The translations under genes were made by a program, and so were the position numbers. Below, piece by piece: positions 26,959-34,965 of a stretch of 64,000 nt of DNA; position 1 is the stretch's first letter, and each line of letters starts with the position of its first letter. This stretch comes from Thiohalocapsa marina (GTDB lineage Bacteria > Pseudomonadota > Gammaproteobacteria > Chromatiales > Chromatiaceae), in NCBI RefSeq assembly GCF_008632335.1, contig NZ_VWXX01000003.1, positions 217,204 through 281,203 on the forward strand, read 5' to 3'. A model generated the notes under the pieces. The model was not told the DNA's origin, made no database searches, and worked only from the letters and a program-made list of their open reading frames with translations.

Positions 26959-29535
26959 TTGTCCAACGCTGACGCCACCACGGCAGCCGTCACGGCCCTG
27001 GACGACCGGGTCGCAGCGGCCGCCGCAGAGACCCCGCGCTGCTTCCACTGCGGCCTGCCTGCTGATGCGGCGGTGCGGGAGAGCGCCCGGGTGGCCGGTG
27101 CGGAGCGGGTCTTCTGCTGCAATGGCTGCAAGTCCGTCTGTCAGGCCATCCATGCCGCCGGGCTCGAGGGCTTCTACCGGCGAACCCCCGAGGGGGAGAT
27201 CCTGGGGCCGCCGCCGGAACCGCCGAAGCAACTCGCGTTGTACGACCTCGACGAGGTGCAGGAGGAGTTCGTCGATGGCCTGGGCGAGACGCGCGAGATC
27301 AACCTGCTGGTGGAGGGCATCCACTGCGCGGCCTGCGTCTGGTTGATCGAAAACGGGCTGGCGGCGATGCCCGGGGTCGAGGAGGCCCGGGTCAATCTCA
27401 CCGGACGGCGCCTGCGGCTGAAGTGGGACAACCGCCGGCTGAAGCTGTCGCGCGTGCTGCGCCGACTGGCCGAGATCGGCTATGCCGCGGTGCCCTTCGA
27501 CCCGGATGCAGCCGAGGGCTCGCTGAAGCGGGAGAACCGCGCGTTGCTCTATCGCATGGCGTTCGCCGGCTTCGGCATGATGAACCTCATGTGGATCTCC
27601 ATCGCCCTCTATGCCGGCGCCGACCAGGGCGAGTTCCGCGATCTGTTCCACTGGATCGGCTTCGTCATCGCCACGCCGGTGCTGCTGTACTCCGGCTGGC
27701 CGTTCTACCGGGGTGCCTGGCTGGGTCTGCGCCGGCTGCGGCTGGGCATGGACCTGCCCATCGCCATCGGTGCCTCCATCACCTATCTGTATTCGTTGTA
27801 CGTCACCGTCAGCGGCAGCGGCCATGTCTACTGGGACACGGTGGTGAACTTCATGTTCGTGATCCTGGTCGGGCGCTACCTCGAGGCCATCTCCAAGCGT
27901 CAGGCGGTGTCGTCAACCCAGCGCTTGCTGGACCTGCAGCCGAAGGTGGCGACGGTGCTGCGCGATGGCGAGGAGGCGGTGGTACCGATCCGTGCGGTGG
28001 TCCAGGATGACGAGATCCTGGTTCGCCCCGGCGAGACCATCCCGGCGGATGGCGTGGTGGTGGAGGGATTAAGCCAAGTGGATGAGGCAATGCTGACCGG
28101 TGAGTCCACCCCGGTGGCCCGGGGGCAGGGCGATGCGGTGTGCGCGGGCACGCTCAATGGTGCCGGGGTGCTGCGGGTTCGCGTGTCCGGCGTGCTGCGC
28201 GACAGCGCCCTGGGCCGCATCATCCGGCTGGTTGAGGACGCCCAGGCCAGCAAGTCGCCGATCCAGTGCATGGCCGACCGCATCGTGCCCTGGTTCGTCG
28301 CGGTCACGCTGTTGCTGGCGACCCTGACCTTCTTCTGGTGGCTGCGGCAGGATGTGGAAACGGCGCTGACGGCGGCCACGGCGGTGCTCATCATCACCTG
28401 TCCCTGTGCATTCGGGCTGGCCACGCCCATGGCCATCGCCGTCGCCACCGGCCTTGGTGCTCGCCAGGGCATCCTGGTCAAGGACGGCGCGGTGCTGGAG
28501 GCGCTGTCCGGCATCGGCCACTATGTCTTCGACAAGACGGGCACGGTCACCGAGGGGCGCCCGCGGGTCACCCGCATCCGCGATGCCGGCGGTGTCTGGC
28601 TGAGCGCGCACGGCGTCGAGGCGCTGGATGCCGGGCGGCGTCGGCGGCTGCAGCAACTGGCGGCGCTGGAGCGGCTGTCAGAGCATCCGCTGGGGCGTGC
28701 GGTGACGGACCTGGCGGACGAGGCCGGGTTGCCAGCCGGCCGACTGCAGGTTTCCGATGTCGAGGTGGTGCCGGGTCAGGGCATCGCCGGTTGTGTCGAC
28801 GGCAGCCAGGTGGTCATCGGCAACGCGGACTGGCTGCGGCGTTTCGGCGTGGCGCTGGCGTCCTGGCCAGACGGGTCCGCGGAAGAGGCGTCTGGGAAGG
28901 ATTTGGCGGCGGAATCGCTGGCCGGGGATCTGGGCGGCACCCTGGTACATGCGGCGGTGGATGGCGTCGAGGTGATGCAGTTGCTGGCAGCGGATCGTCT
29001 GCGGGCGGATGCCGCTGAGGTGGTGCGGCAGTTGCGAGCAGACGGGTTGCGTGTGACCCTGCTCACCGGCGATCGGCAGACAGCGGCGGAACGGATAGCG
29101 GCGCAGTTGGGCGATGTGGATCTGATTGCGGAGGTGCTGCCGGAGGACAAGGACCGGGTGATCGCCGGGTTGCAGGCGGGCGGGCAGCGGGTGGCAATGA
29201 TCGGTGACGGTGTCAACGATGCGCCGGCACTGGTCCGGGCGGATGTGGGCATCGCGGTGGGCAGCGGCACGGATGTTTCCATCGCCAGTGCGGATCTGGT
29301 GCTGATGAGCGATGAACTGACGCGGGTGGGGGATGCGGGTCGGCTTGCGCGGCGCACGCTGCGGACCATCCGGCAGAACATCGGTCTGTCGGTGGTCTAC
29401 AACATCATCATGGTGCCCCTGGCGATGGGGGCGATGATCACGCCGTTGGTGGCGGCGATCTCGATGCCACTCAGTTCGCTGGCGGTGATCGGGAATTCAG
29501 CGCGGATCCGCGGGCTGTTCCGTTCGGGCCGGTAG
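26959..29535 (+). CDS. ccoI: Copper-translocating P-type ATPase CcoI/FixI
   Basis: P1B-type ATPase that exports Cu for CuB insertion into cbb3 oxidase. Features in order: an N-terminal Cys-rich segment (CFHCGLPAD; FCCNGCKSVCQA), an HMA domain with IHCAACVWLIE, TM helices, the ion-binding CPC in ITCPCAFGLATP, TGEST, DKTGTVTEG, an HPLGRA motif and GDGVNDAPAL. The length of 858 residues includes an insertion in the nucleotide-binding domain region. The TTG start at 26959 is the first in-frame initiation codon seen; no ATG precedes the Cys-rich segment. Confidence 0.93.
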   Translation: MSNADATTAAVTALDDRVAAAAAETPRCFHCGLPADAAVRESARVAGAERVFCCNGCKSVCQAIHAAGLEGFYRRTPEGEILGPPPEPPKQLALYDLDEVQEEFVDGLGETREINLLVEGIHCAACVWLIENGLAAMPGVEEARVNLTGRRLRLKWDNRRLKLSRVLRRLAEIGYAAVPFDPDAAEGSLKRENRALLYRMAFAGFGMMNLMWISIALYAGADQGEFRDLFHWIGFVIATPVLLYSGWPFYRGAWLGLRRLRLGMDLPIAIGASITYLYSLYVTVSGSGHVYWDTVVNFMFVILVGRYLEAISKRQAVSSTQRLLDLQPKVATVLRDGEEAVVPIRAVVQDDEILVRPGETIPADGVVVEGLSQVDEAMLTGESTPVARGQGDAVCAGTLNGAGVLRVRVSGVLRDSALGRIIRLVEDAQASKSPIQCMADRIVPWFVAVTLLLATLTFFWWLRQDVETALTAATAVLIITCPCAFGLATPMAIAVATGLGARQGILVKDGAVLEALSGIGHYVFDKTGTVTEGRPRVTRIRDAGGVWLSAHGVEALDAGRRRRLQQLAALERLSEHPLGRAVTDLADEAGLPAGRLQVSDVEVVPGQGIAGCVDGSQVVIGNADWLRRFGVALASWPDGSAEEASGKDLAAESLAGDLGGTLVHAAVDGVEVMQLLAADRLRADAAEVVRQLRADGLRVTLLTGDRQTAAERIAAQLGDVDLIAEVLPEDKDRVIAGLQAGGQRVAMIGDGVNDAPALVRADVGIAVGSGTDVSIASADLVLMSDELTRVGDAGRLARRTLRTIRQNIGLSVVYNIIMVPLAMGAMITPLVAAISMPLSSLAVIGNSARIRGLFRSGR

Positions 29536-29583
29536 TGCATACCTGCGGAAACCTGAAAGGCGCATACGACGGCAGTTGATCCA

Positions 29584-29799
29584 ATGGAAGTCATTTACGG
29601 TCTGATTCCGGGCATGCTGGTGCTCGGCCTGGTGGCGGTGCTGGTGCTCTTCTGGGCGGCGCGCTCGGGGCAGTTTGATGATCTGGATGGGGATGCCCAT
29701 CGCATCCTGATGGATGACGATGTCGACGAACGCCAGGCGCGGCGGTTTCCGGATGCCGAGGACGATGGGCGTGATGAGCACCGGGGGGCTGACGGGTGA
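29584..29799 (+). CDS. ccoS: cbb3 oxidase maturation protein CcoS
   Basis: A 71-residue protein with an N-terminal TM helix (IPGMLVLGLVAVLVLFWAA) and the family signature SGQFDDLDGDAHRIL. CcoS is required for cofactor insertion into CcoN. It closes the ccoGHIS assembly set. The tail is Asp/Arg/Glu-rich. Confidence 0.92.
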   Translation: MEVIYGLIPGMLVLGLVAVLVLFWAARSGQFDDLDGDAHRILMDDDVDERQARRFPDAEDDGRDEHRGADG

Positions 29800-30327
29800 C
29801 CGTTGGTTGACTGGTTTGTGGTGTCGCCTTCCGGGTCAGCCTTTGGTCCGGTGCGCTTGAAGGTTTTCGTTGGCGGTTCGATGAGCGCCGCTGCTGTTTC
29901 TTAATTGCAACAAGGTTTCTTTTGTCGTCTCAAGACGACAGGCCCCTGTCTTTTCTTCCCTTGCATATCCTCGTGGCTAGGCTAAGCTCAAGTTAGAGCA
30001 ATCCGCGCCATGTTGCGTTTATGCACCAAAATGGGCTGGCGCAACGCTGATACATCCCGTGCCGGGGGCGCCGGGTGTGTCGAGGATGTACCGAAACCAG
30101 TTGCAGGAGGCCGGCGCGACGCGGTCACCGCGTTGCCGGACGGCCTAAGGGGCTGACGATGACGCCGAATCAGAACAGGGTGCTGTGGGAATTGTGTCGC
30201 CAGGGGCTGCATGGTGCCGCCGAGGCGGCGGAGACCGCCTGGACGCATGGGGACTGTTACCGACCCGAACCCAGGACGCCGTTGCCGCGGCAGACGGTGC
30301 ACCTGATCAGGTCGTGCAACTGGGAGG
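29800..30327. other. 528-nt intergenic stretch between convergent ccoS and the P1B-type ATPase
   Basis: Less GC-rich than its surroundings, particularly 29880-30000. It contains a perfect hairpin GTCGTC-TCAA-GACGAC at 29924-29939 and a 12-bp perfect palindrome ACCTGATCAGGT at 30301-30312, close to the ATPase stop. A short possible frame at 30159-30440 is listed separately. No tRNA, IS end or clear terminator was seen. Confidence 0.5.
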
Positions 30328-30440
30328 TCAGTCGGGGGAGCGGGTGGGAGGCTCGGCCGGCGGCGGTAGCCGATCGCGGTCGAGCTTCACCCCGTGCAGG
30401 GCGTTCAGGAGCACCCCTATTGTTGCGCCATTGTGCATGA
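30159..30440 (+). CDS. Doubtful small frame overlapping the ATPase 3' end
   Basis: A possible 93-residue product starting MTPNQNRVLWELCRQGL behind AAGGGG with 6-nt spacing. The first 45 codons lie in non-coding DNA and have a plausible composition. The rest overlaps the antisense strand of the ATPase gene and is Arg/Ala-rich, typical of a shadow frame. No recognisable domain is present. It is reported only because its ribosome-binding site is good. Confidence 0.2.
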   Translation: MTPNQNRVLWELCRQGLHGAAEAAETAWTHGDCYRPEPRTPLPRQTVHLIRSCNWEVSRGSGWEARPAAVADRGRASPRAGRSGAPLLLRHCA

Positions 30441-32457
30441 CGGCGCTTGCCACCGGCGACAGCCAGCCGAGCACGGCGCCGCCGAGCAGGCCGGTGTTGA
30501 TGCCGACAGCGGCGGTGAAGTTGGTCCGGATCAGGCGCATGGTCCGGTCGGCGATCTCGCGCGCATCGGCAACGGCGGAGAGGCGGTCGTCCATGAGCAC
30601 GATGTCGGCGGTGGCCCGGGCGATGTCGGCGCCGCGGGGCATGGCGATGCCGACGTCGGCGATGCTCAGGGCTGGGCCGTCGTTGACGCCGTCGCCGACG
30701 AAGGCGACCTTGTGTCCCGCGGCGCGCAGCGCCTCGATGATGCGGGCCTTTTCCTCCGGCCGCATCTCCGCATGCACCTCGTCGATACCGATTTCAGCGG
30801 CCAGGGCCTCGGCCTTCGCACGCCGGTCGCCGGTGATCATGATCAGCCGGCGGATGCCGAGTGCGTGCAGCCGCGCCAGGGTCGGGGCGGCTTCCTCGCG
30901 CAGGGTGTCGCGCAGTGCAATCAGGCCGATGGGTCCCTGGGCGTTGCCCACGTAGAGCAGGGTCTTGCCTTCGCTCTCGAACTGATCGATCAAGGCCTGA
31001 TGGGCGCCGAAGCCGATCTGCATGTGCTCTTCGAGGTAATGGCGGCTGCCGACGACGATGCAGCCGCCTTCCACGTCGGCGCTGAGCCCGTGGGCGACCA
31101 TGTAGTCCACTTCGCCATGGGAGATGTGTTGCAGATCGCGCGCGCGGGCGGCCTCCACCACGGCCTCGGCCACCGGATGGCTGGCATGCTCTTCCACCGA
31201 TGCCACCAGGGCGAGCAGTTCCTGCTCGCTGCAGGTGCCGCACGACTCCAGCACGCGCACGTCGGTGACGATAAGGTCGCTGTGGGTCAGGGTGCCGGTC
31301 TTGTCGAACACGATGGTGTCCACGTCGGCCATGTGCTCGATGGCCTCGCCGCCCTTCATCAGCACGCCGTGTTCCGCGGCACGGGACATGCCGGACTTGA
31401 ATGCCACCGGCGTGCCCAGTTTCAGCGCGCAGGCGTAATCCACCAGGAATACCGACTGCAGCCGGGTGAGGTCGCGGGTGGCGGCGTAGACGGCGGCACC
31501 GGTGCCCAGGGTGATGTAGACCCGCTTGTCCGCCAGATCGTCGGCCATGCGCTGGGTGTCGGTGCGCTTGCCGATGGATTCCTGGATGAAGCGGGCGACC
31601 CGTGCGGTGGTGGTGTCCTGGCCGACCTGGGTGGCCTCGACCCGCAATCGGCCTTCCACCAGCACGGAGCCGGCGATGACCCGTGACGGCGCCTCCTTGC
31701 GCACCGGGATGTCTTCGCCGGTCACGGTGGACTGGTTCACCAGCGCGGCGCCATCGACGACGCGGCCGTCCACCGGGATGGTGTCGCCGACGCCAATGAC
31801 CACGGTCTCGCCGGCCTCCACCTCGTCTCCGGCCACCTGCAGCAACTGGCCGTCGCGCTCCACCCAGGCCATGGCCGGGTCCGGTCGCAACAGCCGGCGC
31901 AGCAGGCGGTCCGACTGGCGGGCGGTGCGGTGTTCCAGGAACTCGCCCAGGTTCAGCAGCAGGTCGGTGATGTTGGCGGTGTAGAGCTTGCCGTTGGCCG
32001 CGGCCAGGCCGACGGCCATGGCATCGAGCACTTCCACCTTGACGCCCTGGTTGATCAGGGTGTCGGCACCCTTCGCCAGGGTCGAGCCGACGTTGACCAG
32101 GGTCAGCAGCATCTGCATCCGCGGGGTCAGGAAGGGCAGCGCGGCCAGCGTGAACAGCGTGGCGATCATCGGCGTGACTTCCGCTTCGGTGACACCGTCC
32201 TCCGGCAGGCCGTTGTCCGGCTCGGGGGAGAAGCCCGCGAGCCGTCTCAGCACGGTGTCGCGTCCCGCGTTCGCATCGCGGTAGCAGATGACGAGGGTCC
32301 GCGCGTGACGGTTGGCACGGACGTCCGTGACCTGGGCCGATGCCTCCATCCAGGCCTCCAGGTAGTCGGCCCGGTAGCCAGGGCTGCCCATGGCCGGTAT
32401 GCGCAGGCGCAGGCGGCCGGGCACCTCGTGCACCACGGAGTAGTCGATCGGATTCAC
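30328..32457 (-). CDS. P1B-type heavy-metal ATPase, P1B-6/FezB-like
   Basis: A 709-residue metal-transport ATPase. The N-terminus is an HMA_2-like domain opening with VVHEVPGRLRLRIP. TM helices follow, then TGED (A domain), the TM motif DYACALKLGTP in place of the usual CPC, DKTGTLTHS (phosphorylation), EEHASHPVAEA (HP motif) and GDGVNDGPAL. A Cys-Ala-Leu-Lys-Leu motif instead of CPC is what I recall of the P1B-6 group reported in ferrosome (fez) clusters. That assignment is knowledge-based inference. The GTG at 32457 has a GAGGACA ribosome-binding site; ATG at 32514 is an alternative. It is the last gene of the small-membrane-protein operon. Confidence 0.82.
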   Translation of the reverse strand: MNPIDYSVVHEVPGRLRLRIPAMGSPGYRADYLEAWMEASAQVTDVRANRHARTLVICYRDANAGRDTVLRRLAGFSPEPDNGLPEDGVTEAEVTPMIATLFTLAALPFLTPRMQMLLTLVNVGSTLAKGADTLINQGVKVEVLDAMAVGLAAANGKLYTANITDLLLNLGEFLEHRTARQSDRLLRRLLRPDPAMAWVERDGQLLQVAGDEVEAGETVVIGVGDTIPVDGRVVDGAALVNQSTVTGEDIPVRKEAPSRVIAGSVLVEGRLRVEATQVGQDTTTARVARFIQESIGKRTDTQRMADDLADKRVYITLGTGAAVYAATRDLTRLQSVFLVDYACALKLGTPVAFKSGMSRAAEHGVLMKGGEAIEHMADVDTIVFDKTGTLTHSDLIVTDVRVLESCGTCSEQELLALVASVEEHASHPVAEAVVEAARARDLQHISHGEVDYMVAHGLSADVEGGCIVVGSRHYLEEHMQIGFGAHQALIDQFESEGKTLLYVGNAQGPIGLIALRDTLREEAAPTLARLHALGIRRLIMITGDRRAKAEALAAEIGIDEVHAEMRPEEKARIIEALRAAGHKVAFVGDGVNDGPALSIADVGIAMPRGADIARATADIVLMDDRLSAVADAREIADRTMRLIRTNFTAAVGINTGLLGGAVLGWLSPVASAVMHNGATIGVLLNALHGVKLDRDRLPPPAEPPTRSPD

Positions 32458-32488
32458 GGACTGTCCTCGTCGTGCCGGCTGGGCTGTG

Positions 32489-32881
32489 TCAGTCCGAACC
32501 CTGTCGGGCTGCATGCACCTCGGCCTCGGCGTCCCGGAAGCGTTCCTTGGCCTCCTCGACCCCGCCCTGCACCGTGGACCAGAGCTTGACGGCGCCCTTG
32601 ATGGCGGTGCGCTGCACGTCTTCGTTGGTCAGCAGATAGGCCGCGGCGGCACCGATCAGCAGTCCCTTGAGGAAGCGGTCATTGGTGAAGCCCAGCACCG
32701 ACGGTGTCTGCCGTGCGGGATAGGTGCCCTGAGGGTTCATGGCCTGGCCCATGCCGGGGGGCGCGGCGTAGGCATCGGCGGGATAGCCCTGTTGCGGCAT
32801 GTGGGGGACGCCCATGGCGGTCATGCCGGCCTGGGGATAAACGGCCTGTCCCGGGTACATTGGGTGGTAGTAGCTGTTCAT
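32489..32881 (-). CDS. Pro/Tyr/Met-rich protein with LLTN membrane motif (130 aa)
   Basis: Unknown protein in two parts. Residues 1-60 are disordered-looking and rich in Pro, Tyr, Met, Gln and Gly. Residues 69-90 hold a glycine/alanine-rich membrane segment in DRFLKGLLIGAAAAYLLTN, followed by a charged amphipathic tail. The same layout and motif (FxKGxLxGAA...LLTNxxVQ...KGxVK) recur in the larger protein at 33519-34325, so the two are paralogues. It lies directly upstream of the ATPase gene. Its role is inferred to be in the same metal-handling membrane system; no function is claimed. Confidence 0.8.
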   Translation of the reverse strand: MNSYYHPMYPGQAVYPQAGMTAMGVPHMPQQGYPADAYAAPPGMGQAMNPQGTYPARQTPSVLGFTNDRFLKGLLIGAAAAYLLTNEDVQRTAIKGAVKLWSTVQGGVEEAKERFRDAEAEVHAARQGSD

Positions 32882-32959
32882 TGATGGCTCCGGAAAATGA
32901 ATCAGTGGCGGGACCCCGGCACCAGGCCGTCACGTCGGCCCGATGCGGAAGCTCGCCTG

Positions 32960-33160
32960 CTAGTCTGTGGCCTGCGGGATCTGCGTGTCGGCGGTGGTGT
33001 CGCCGGCAGGCTCCGGCTGCGGCGCGGGGGCGGCGCGGCGGCGCTTGAGCAGGGAGACTGCCATCACCACCAGCGCAGCGCCGACGATGACGCCGCCGAC
33101 ACCCTCAACCATGTTCTTCCTGACCCCGTGGCGTTGTCGTTGCGGCCCGTCGGACGACAT
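32960..33160 (-). CDS. Small single-TM basic protein (66 aa)
   Basis: A 66-residue protein with a basic N-terminus (GPQRQRHGVRKN), one glycine-rich TM helix (MVEGVGGVIVGAALVVMAVSLL) with GxxxG spacing, then RRR and a Pro/Asp/Thr-rich tail. Not recognised. It lies 3 nt after the neighbouring small gene and 78 nt before the 130-residue protein gene, all on the minus strand, so it is part of the ATPase operon. Confidence 0.72.
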   Translation of the reverse strand: MSSDGPQRQRHGVRKNMVEGVGGVIVGAALVVMAVSLLKRRRAAPAPQPEPAGDTTADTQIPQATD

Positions 33161-33163
33161 GGC

Positions 33164-33508
33164 TCACTCCCGCTCGAGGCTGCGCTGCAGACCGTACATG
33201 GTCGCGGTGCCTGCGGCGAACAGCACGGCCAGGCGGGTCAGTCCCTGGCCTGCCACCGCGTTGGCGGCGGCTCCCGCGATGGCCGTGGCGGCGGCGCTGG
33301 TGGCGGCAGCGCGGCCGATGTCGACCAGGGCTGCGTTCAGTTGGATCTCGTCGTTCTGCAGGCGGCGGATGTTTGTCCCGGCCGCCGCGGTGCCACCGAC
33401 GACGGCGCCGATGGTGGCCATCTGTAGCAGCGTGGAGCAGGTGTCACTGCCTGAGGGTCGCTGAAGCATGGAGGATTGGGTCTGCATCGGGTAGTCGTCG
33501 TTGCTCAT
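33164..33508 (-). CDS. Gly/Ala-zipper membrane protein (114 aa)
   Basis: A 114-residue protein with two or three small-residue membrane segments: ATIGAVVGGTAAAGTNI near residue 31, and SAAATAIAGAAANAVAG, then TRLAVLFAAGTATMYGL after residue 70. The loop carries RRLQNDEIQL. The Gly/Ala zipper composition resembles small magnetosome and ferrosome-type membrane proteins, but there is no motif that fixes identity. It starts 10 nt after the stop of the 268-residue gene upstream in the operon. Confidence 0.75.
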   Translation of the reverse strand: MSNDDYPMQTQSSMLQRPSGSDTCSTLLQMATIGAVVGGTAAAGTNIRRLQNDEIQLNAALVDIGRAAATSAAATAIAGAAANAVAGQGLTRLAVLFAAGTATMYGLQRSLERE

Positions 33509-33518
33509 GGATTCACCT

Positions 33519-34325
33519 TCAGGGTTTCAACTTGGCTGCAGCGCTGCTGGCCGTGTCCTTGACCTTTTCGGCGCCGGTCTTGACCGCGTCCTTCGCCTTC
33601 ACCCCACCCTTGAACAGCATGTTCTGCACGGAGTCGTTGGTCAGCAACAGCACGGCGGCGGCGCCGACCAGTGCCCCTTTCCAGAACTCGGTGTCTTCCA
33701 GGTTCAGCAGCTTGCTCAGGCTGGCCAGTCCGCTGCCGCCGTTGGCGATCTCGTCCATCATCTGTGCCATGCCGGCCTGATGCCCGGACGCGGCGCCGGC
33801 TCCCATGCCGGCGCCCAGGCCAGCCCCCAAACCAGCTCCGGAACCGGCACCCTGACCGATGTCGCCCCCCGGCGTCTGGGGCGGATAGTGCGGCTGGGGC
33901 ATTGGTGCCATGTACTGCGGCCGCATGCCATGGGCCGCCATGCCGTAGGTCGGCTGGGCATGCGGTTGCAGGCCCGGGTGTGCCGTCCCGACTGGCATGA
34001 ACCCGGGATATGCAGGGCTGCCGGGCATGCCCATGGGCGGCATCATTGGTTGGCCGGTGTAGCCGAACGCAGGGTAGGGCGGTGGGAACTGACCGTAGGC
34101 CCCTGGCATGAAGGGGGGCGCAGGCTGGCCACCCCAGACCGGGCCTGGGGCCCCGCCGTTGGCGGCCATGTCCGCGGCGGGTTGTGGCGCGTAACCTGCT
34201 GCGGATGCCTGTGCGGTCTGCGCCTGAGCGTCTTGCGCCTGCGAACCCTGGCTGCGGGATTGCCCGGTCTGCACCGGTTGTCCGGGCGGTTGATGTCCTG
34301 TGGAAGTGTGCGACGGTTCTAGCAT
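33519..34325 (-). CDS. Low-complexity protein with Gly-Ala-Leu repeat and LLTN membrane motif (268 aa)
   Basis: First gene of the ATPase operon. Residues 1-155 are disordered-looking, rich in Gln, Ser, Pro, Gly, Met and Tyr. Residues 158-181 are a glycine repeat (GAGLGAGLGAGMGAGAASG), reminiscent of Leu-Gly repeats in magnetosome proteins Mms6/MamD. Residues 213-240 carry the membrane motif FWKGALVGAAAVLLLTN, shared with the 130-residue paralogue. The tail is Lys/Ala-rich and YtxH-like. The start at 34325 has an AGGAGA ribosome-binding site. Function is unknown. Confidence 0.78.
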   Translation of the reverse strand: MLEPSHTSTGHQPPGQPVQTGQSRSQGSQAQDAQAQTAQASAAGYAPQPAADMAANGGAPGPVWGGQPAPPFMPGAYGQFPPPYPAFGYTGQPMMPPMGMPGSPAYPGFMPVGTAHPGLQPHAQPTYGMAAHGMRPQYMAPMPQPHYPPQTPGGDIGQGAGSGAGLGAGLGAGMGAGAASGHQAGMAQMMDEIANGGSGLASLSKLLNLEDTEFWKGALVGAAAVLLLTNDSVQNMLFKGGVKAKDAVKTGAEKVKDTASSAAAKLKP

Positions 34326-34387
34326 GCAGGTTTCTCCTTGCGAACGCGGCTGGCGACTGTAAGGCGTCTGGTATCGGCCTAACATTG

Positions 34388-34410
34388 TTAATAAGAGCGA
34401 TTCGTAATAC
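34388..34410. promoter_or_regulatory. Candidate Fur-type operator in the divergent promoter region
   Basis: TAAGAGCGATTCGTA, inverted as TACGAATCGCTCTTA, resembles the 15-bp site found upstream of the NikL-like gene (TGAGAATCGTTGTTA) at 10 of 15 positions. It lies in a short AT-rich island between the divergent ATPase operon and the HMA_2-like gene. The match to the Fur consensus is weaker than at 37528-37542. Confidence 0.35.
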
Positions 34411-34449
34411 TATTAATCTACTTGAAACCTAGACCGGGGTCAATCCGAC

Positions 34450-34938
34450 ATGATCGAGATTCGCCACCATGTGCCGGGACGCGTTCGACTCAAAATCCCG
34501 CTTCTGGCCGAGACGCCGAACATCGGGCCTGAACTCACGCGGGACCTGGAGTCCCTGCAGGGGGTGCAGCAGGTTCGCGCCAATCCGGCCTGCGGGTCGT
34601 TGGTGGTGAATTTCCAGCCGGGTCGCGTTGATCCTCCACTGCTGCAGGCCCGTGTGCAGGGAATCCTGACACGACAGCTGGCCGTGCGGGAGCAACACCT
34701 GGGCAAGGTCAAGGCCAAGTCTGGGGCCAAAGCCAAGGCTGGGGCAGAGCCGAAGTGGAAACGCCTCTGGTTGAAAGGTCGCAGCCGCATGTCGCGGCAA
34801 GACGGTCGCCGGACACCGATGCCGGTGTGCAAGCTGAACGCGCGCATGGTTCGCTGGATGTTCCGCAGCAGCCTGCGCTACTGGTGGCACGACCTGCTCG
34901 CCGTCGGCCATCGGCGCCAGCGTGCCGAGTCGGCTTGA
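34450..34938 (+). CDS. HMA_2-like domain protein with basic tail
   Basis: A 162-residue protein. Residues 1-80 form a ferredoxin-like HMA_2-type domain opening with EIRHHVPGRVRLKIP, nearly the same motif as the ATPase N-terminus (VVHEVPGRLRLRIP). The classical CxxC of copper HMA domains is absent. The C-terminal half is strongly basic (KVKAKSGAKAKAG) and ends in a Trp/Arg-rich amphipathic segment, possibly membrane-peripheral. It is divergent from the ATPase operon. It may present metal to, or scaffold, the ATPase. Resemblance to FezC-like proteins is possible but unproven. Confidence 0.72.
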   Translation: MIEIRHHVPGRVRLKIPLLAETPNIGPELTRDLESLQGVQQVRANPACGSLVVNFQPGRVDPPLLQARVQGILTRQLAVREQHLGKVKAKSGAKAKAGAEPKWKRLWLKGRSRMSRQDGRRTPMPVCKLNARMVRWMFRSSLRYWWHDLLAVGHRRQRAESA

Positions 34939-34965
34939 TCGCGGTCGTAGAGCGGGTACAAGACA

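Noticed and set aside
26715..26972. Short plus-strand frame between ccoH and ccoI
   Set aside because: Overlaps both genes, no motif, and the sequence is not conserved-looking.
29924..29939. GTCGTC-TCAA-GACGAC hairpin as the ccoS terminator
   Set aside because: Short stem of moderate GC, more than 120 nt after the stop, and not followed by a continuous T-run.
30018..30045. TGCACCAAAATGG as an NtrC-type site
   Set aside because: Only one half-site fits; the second half (GGCTGG) does not match TGGTGC.
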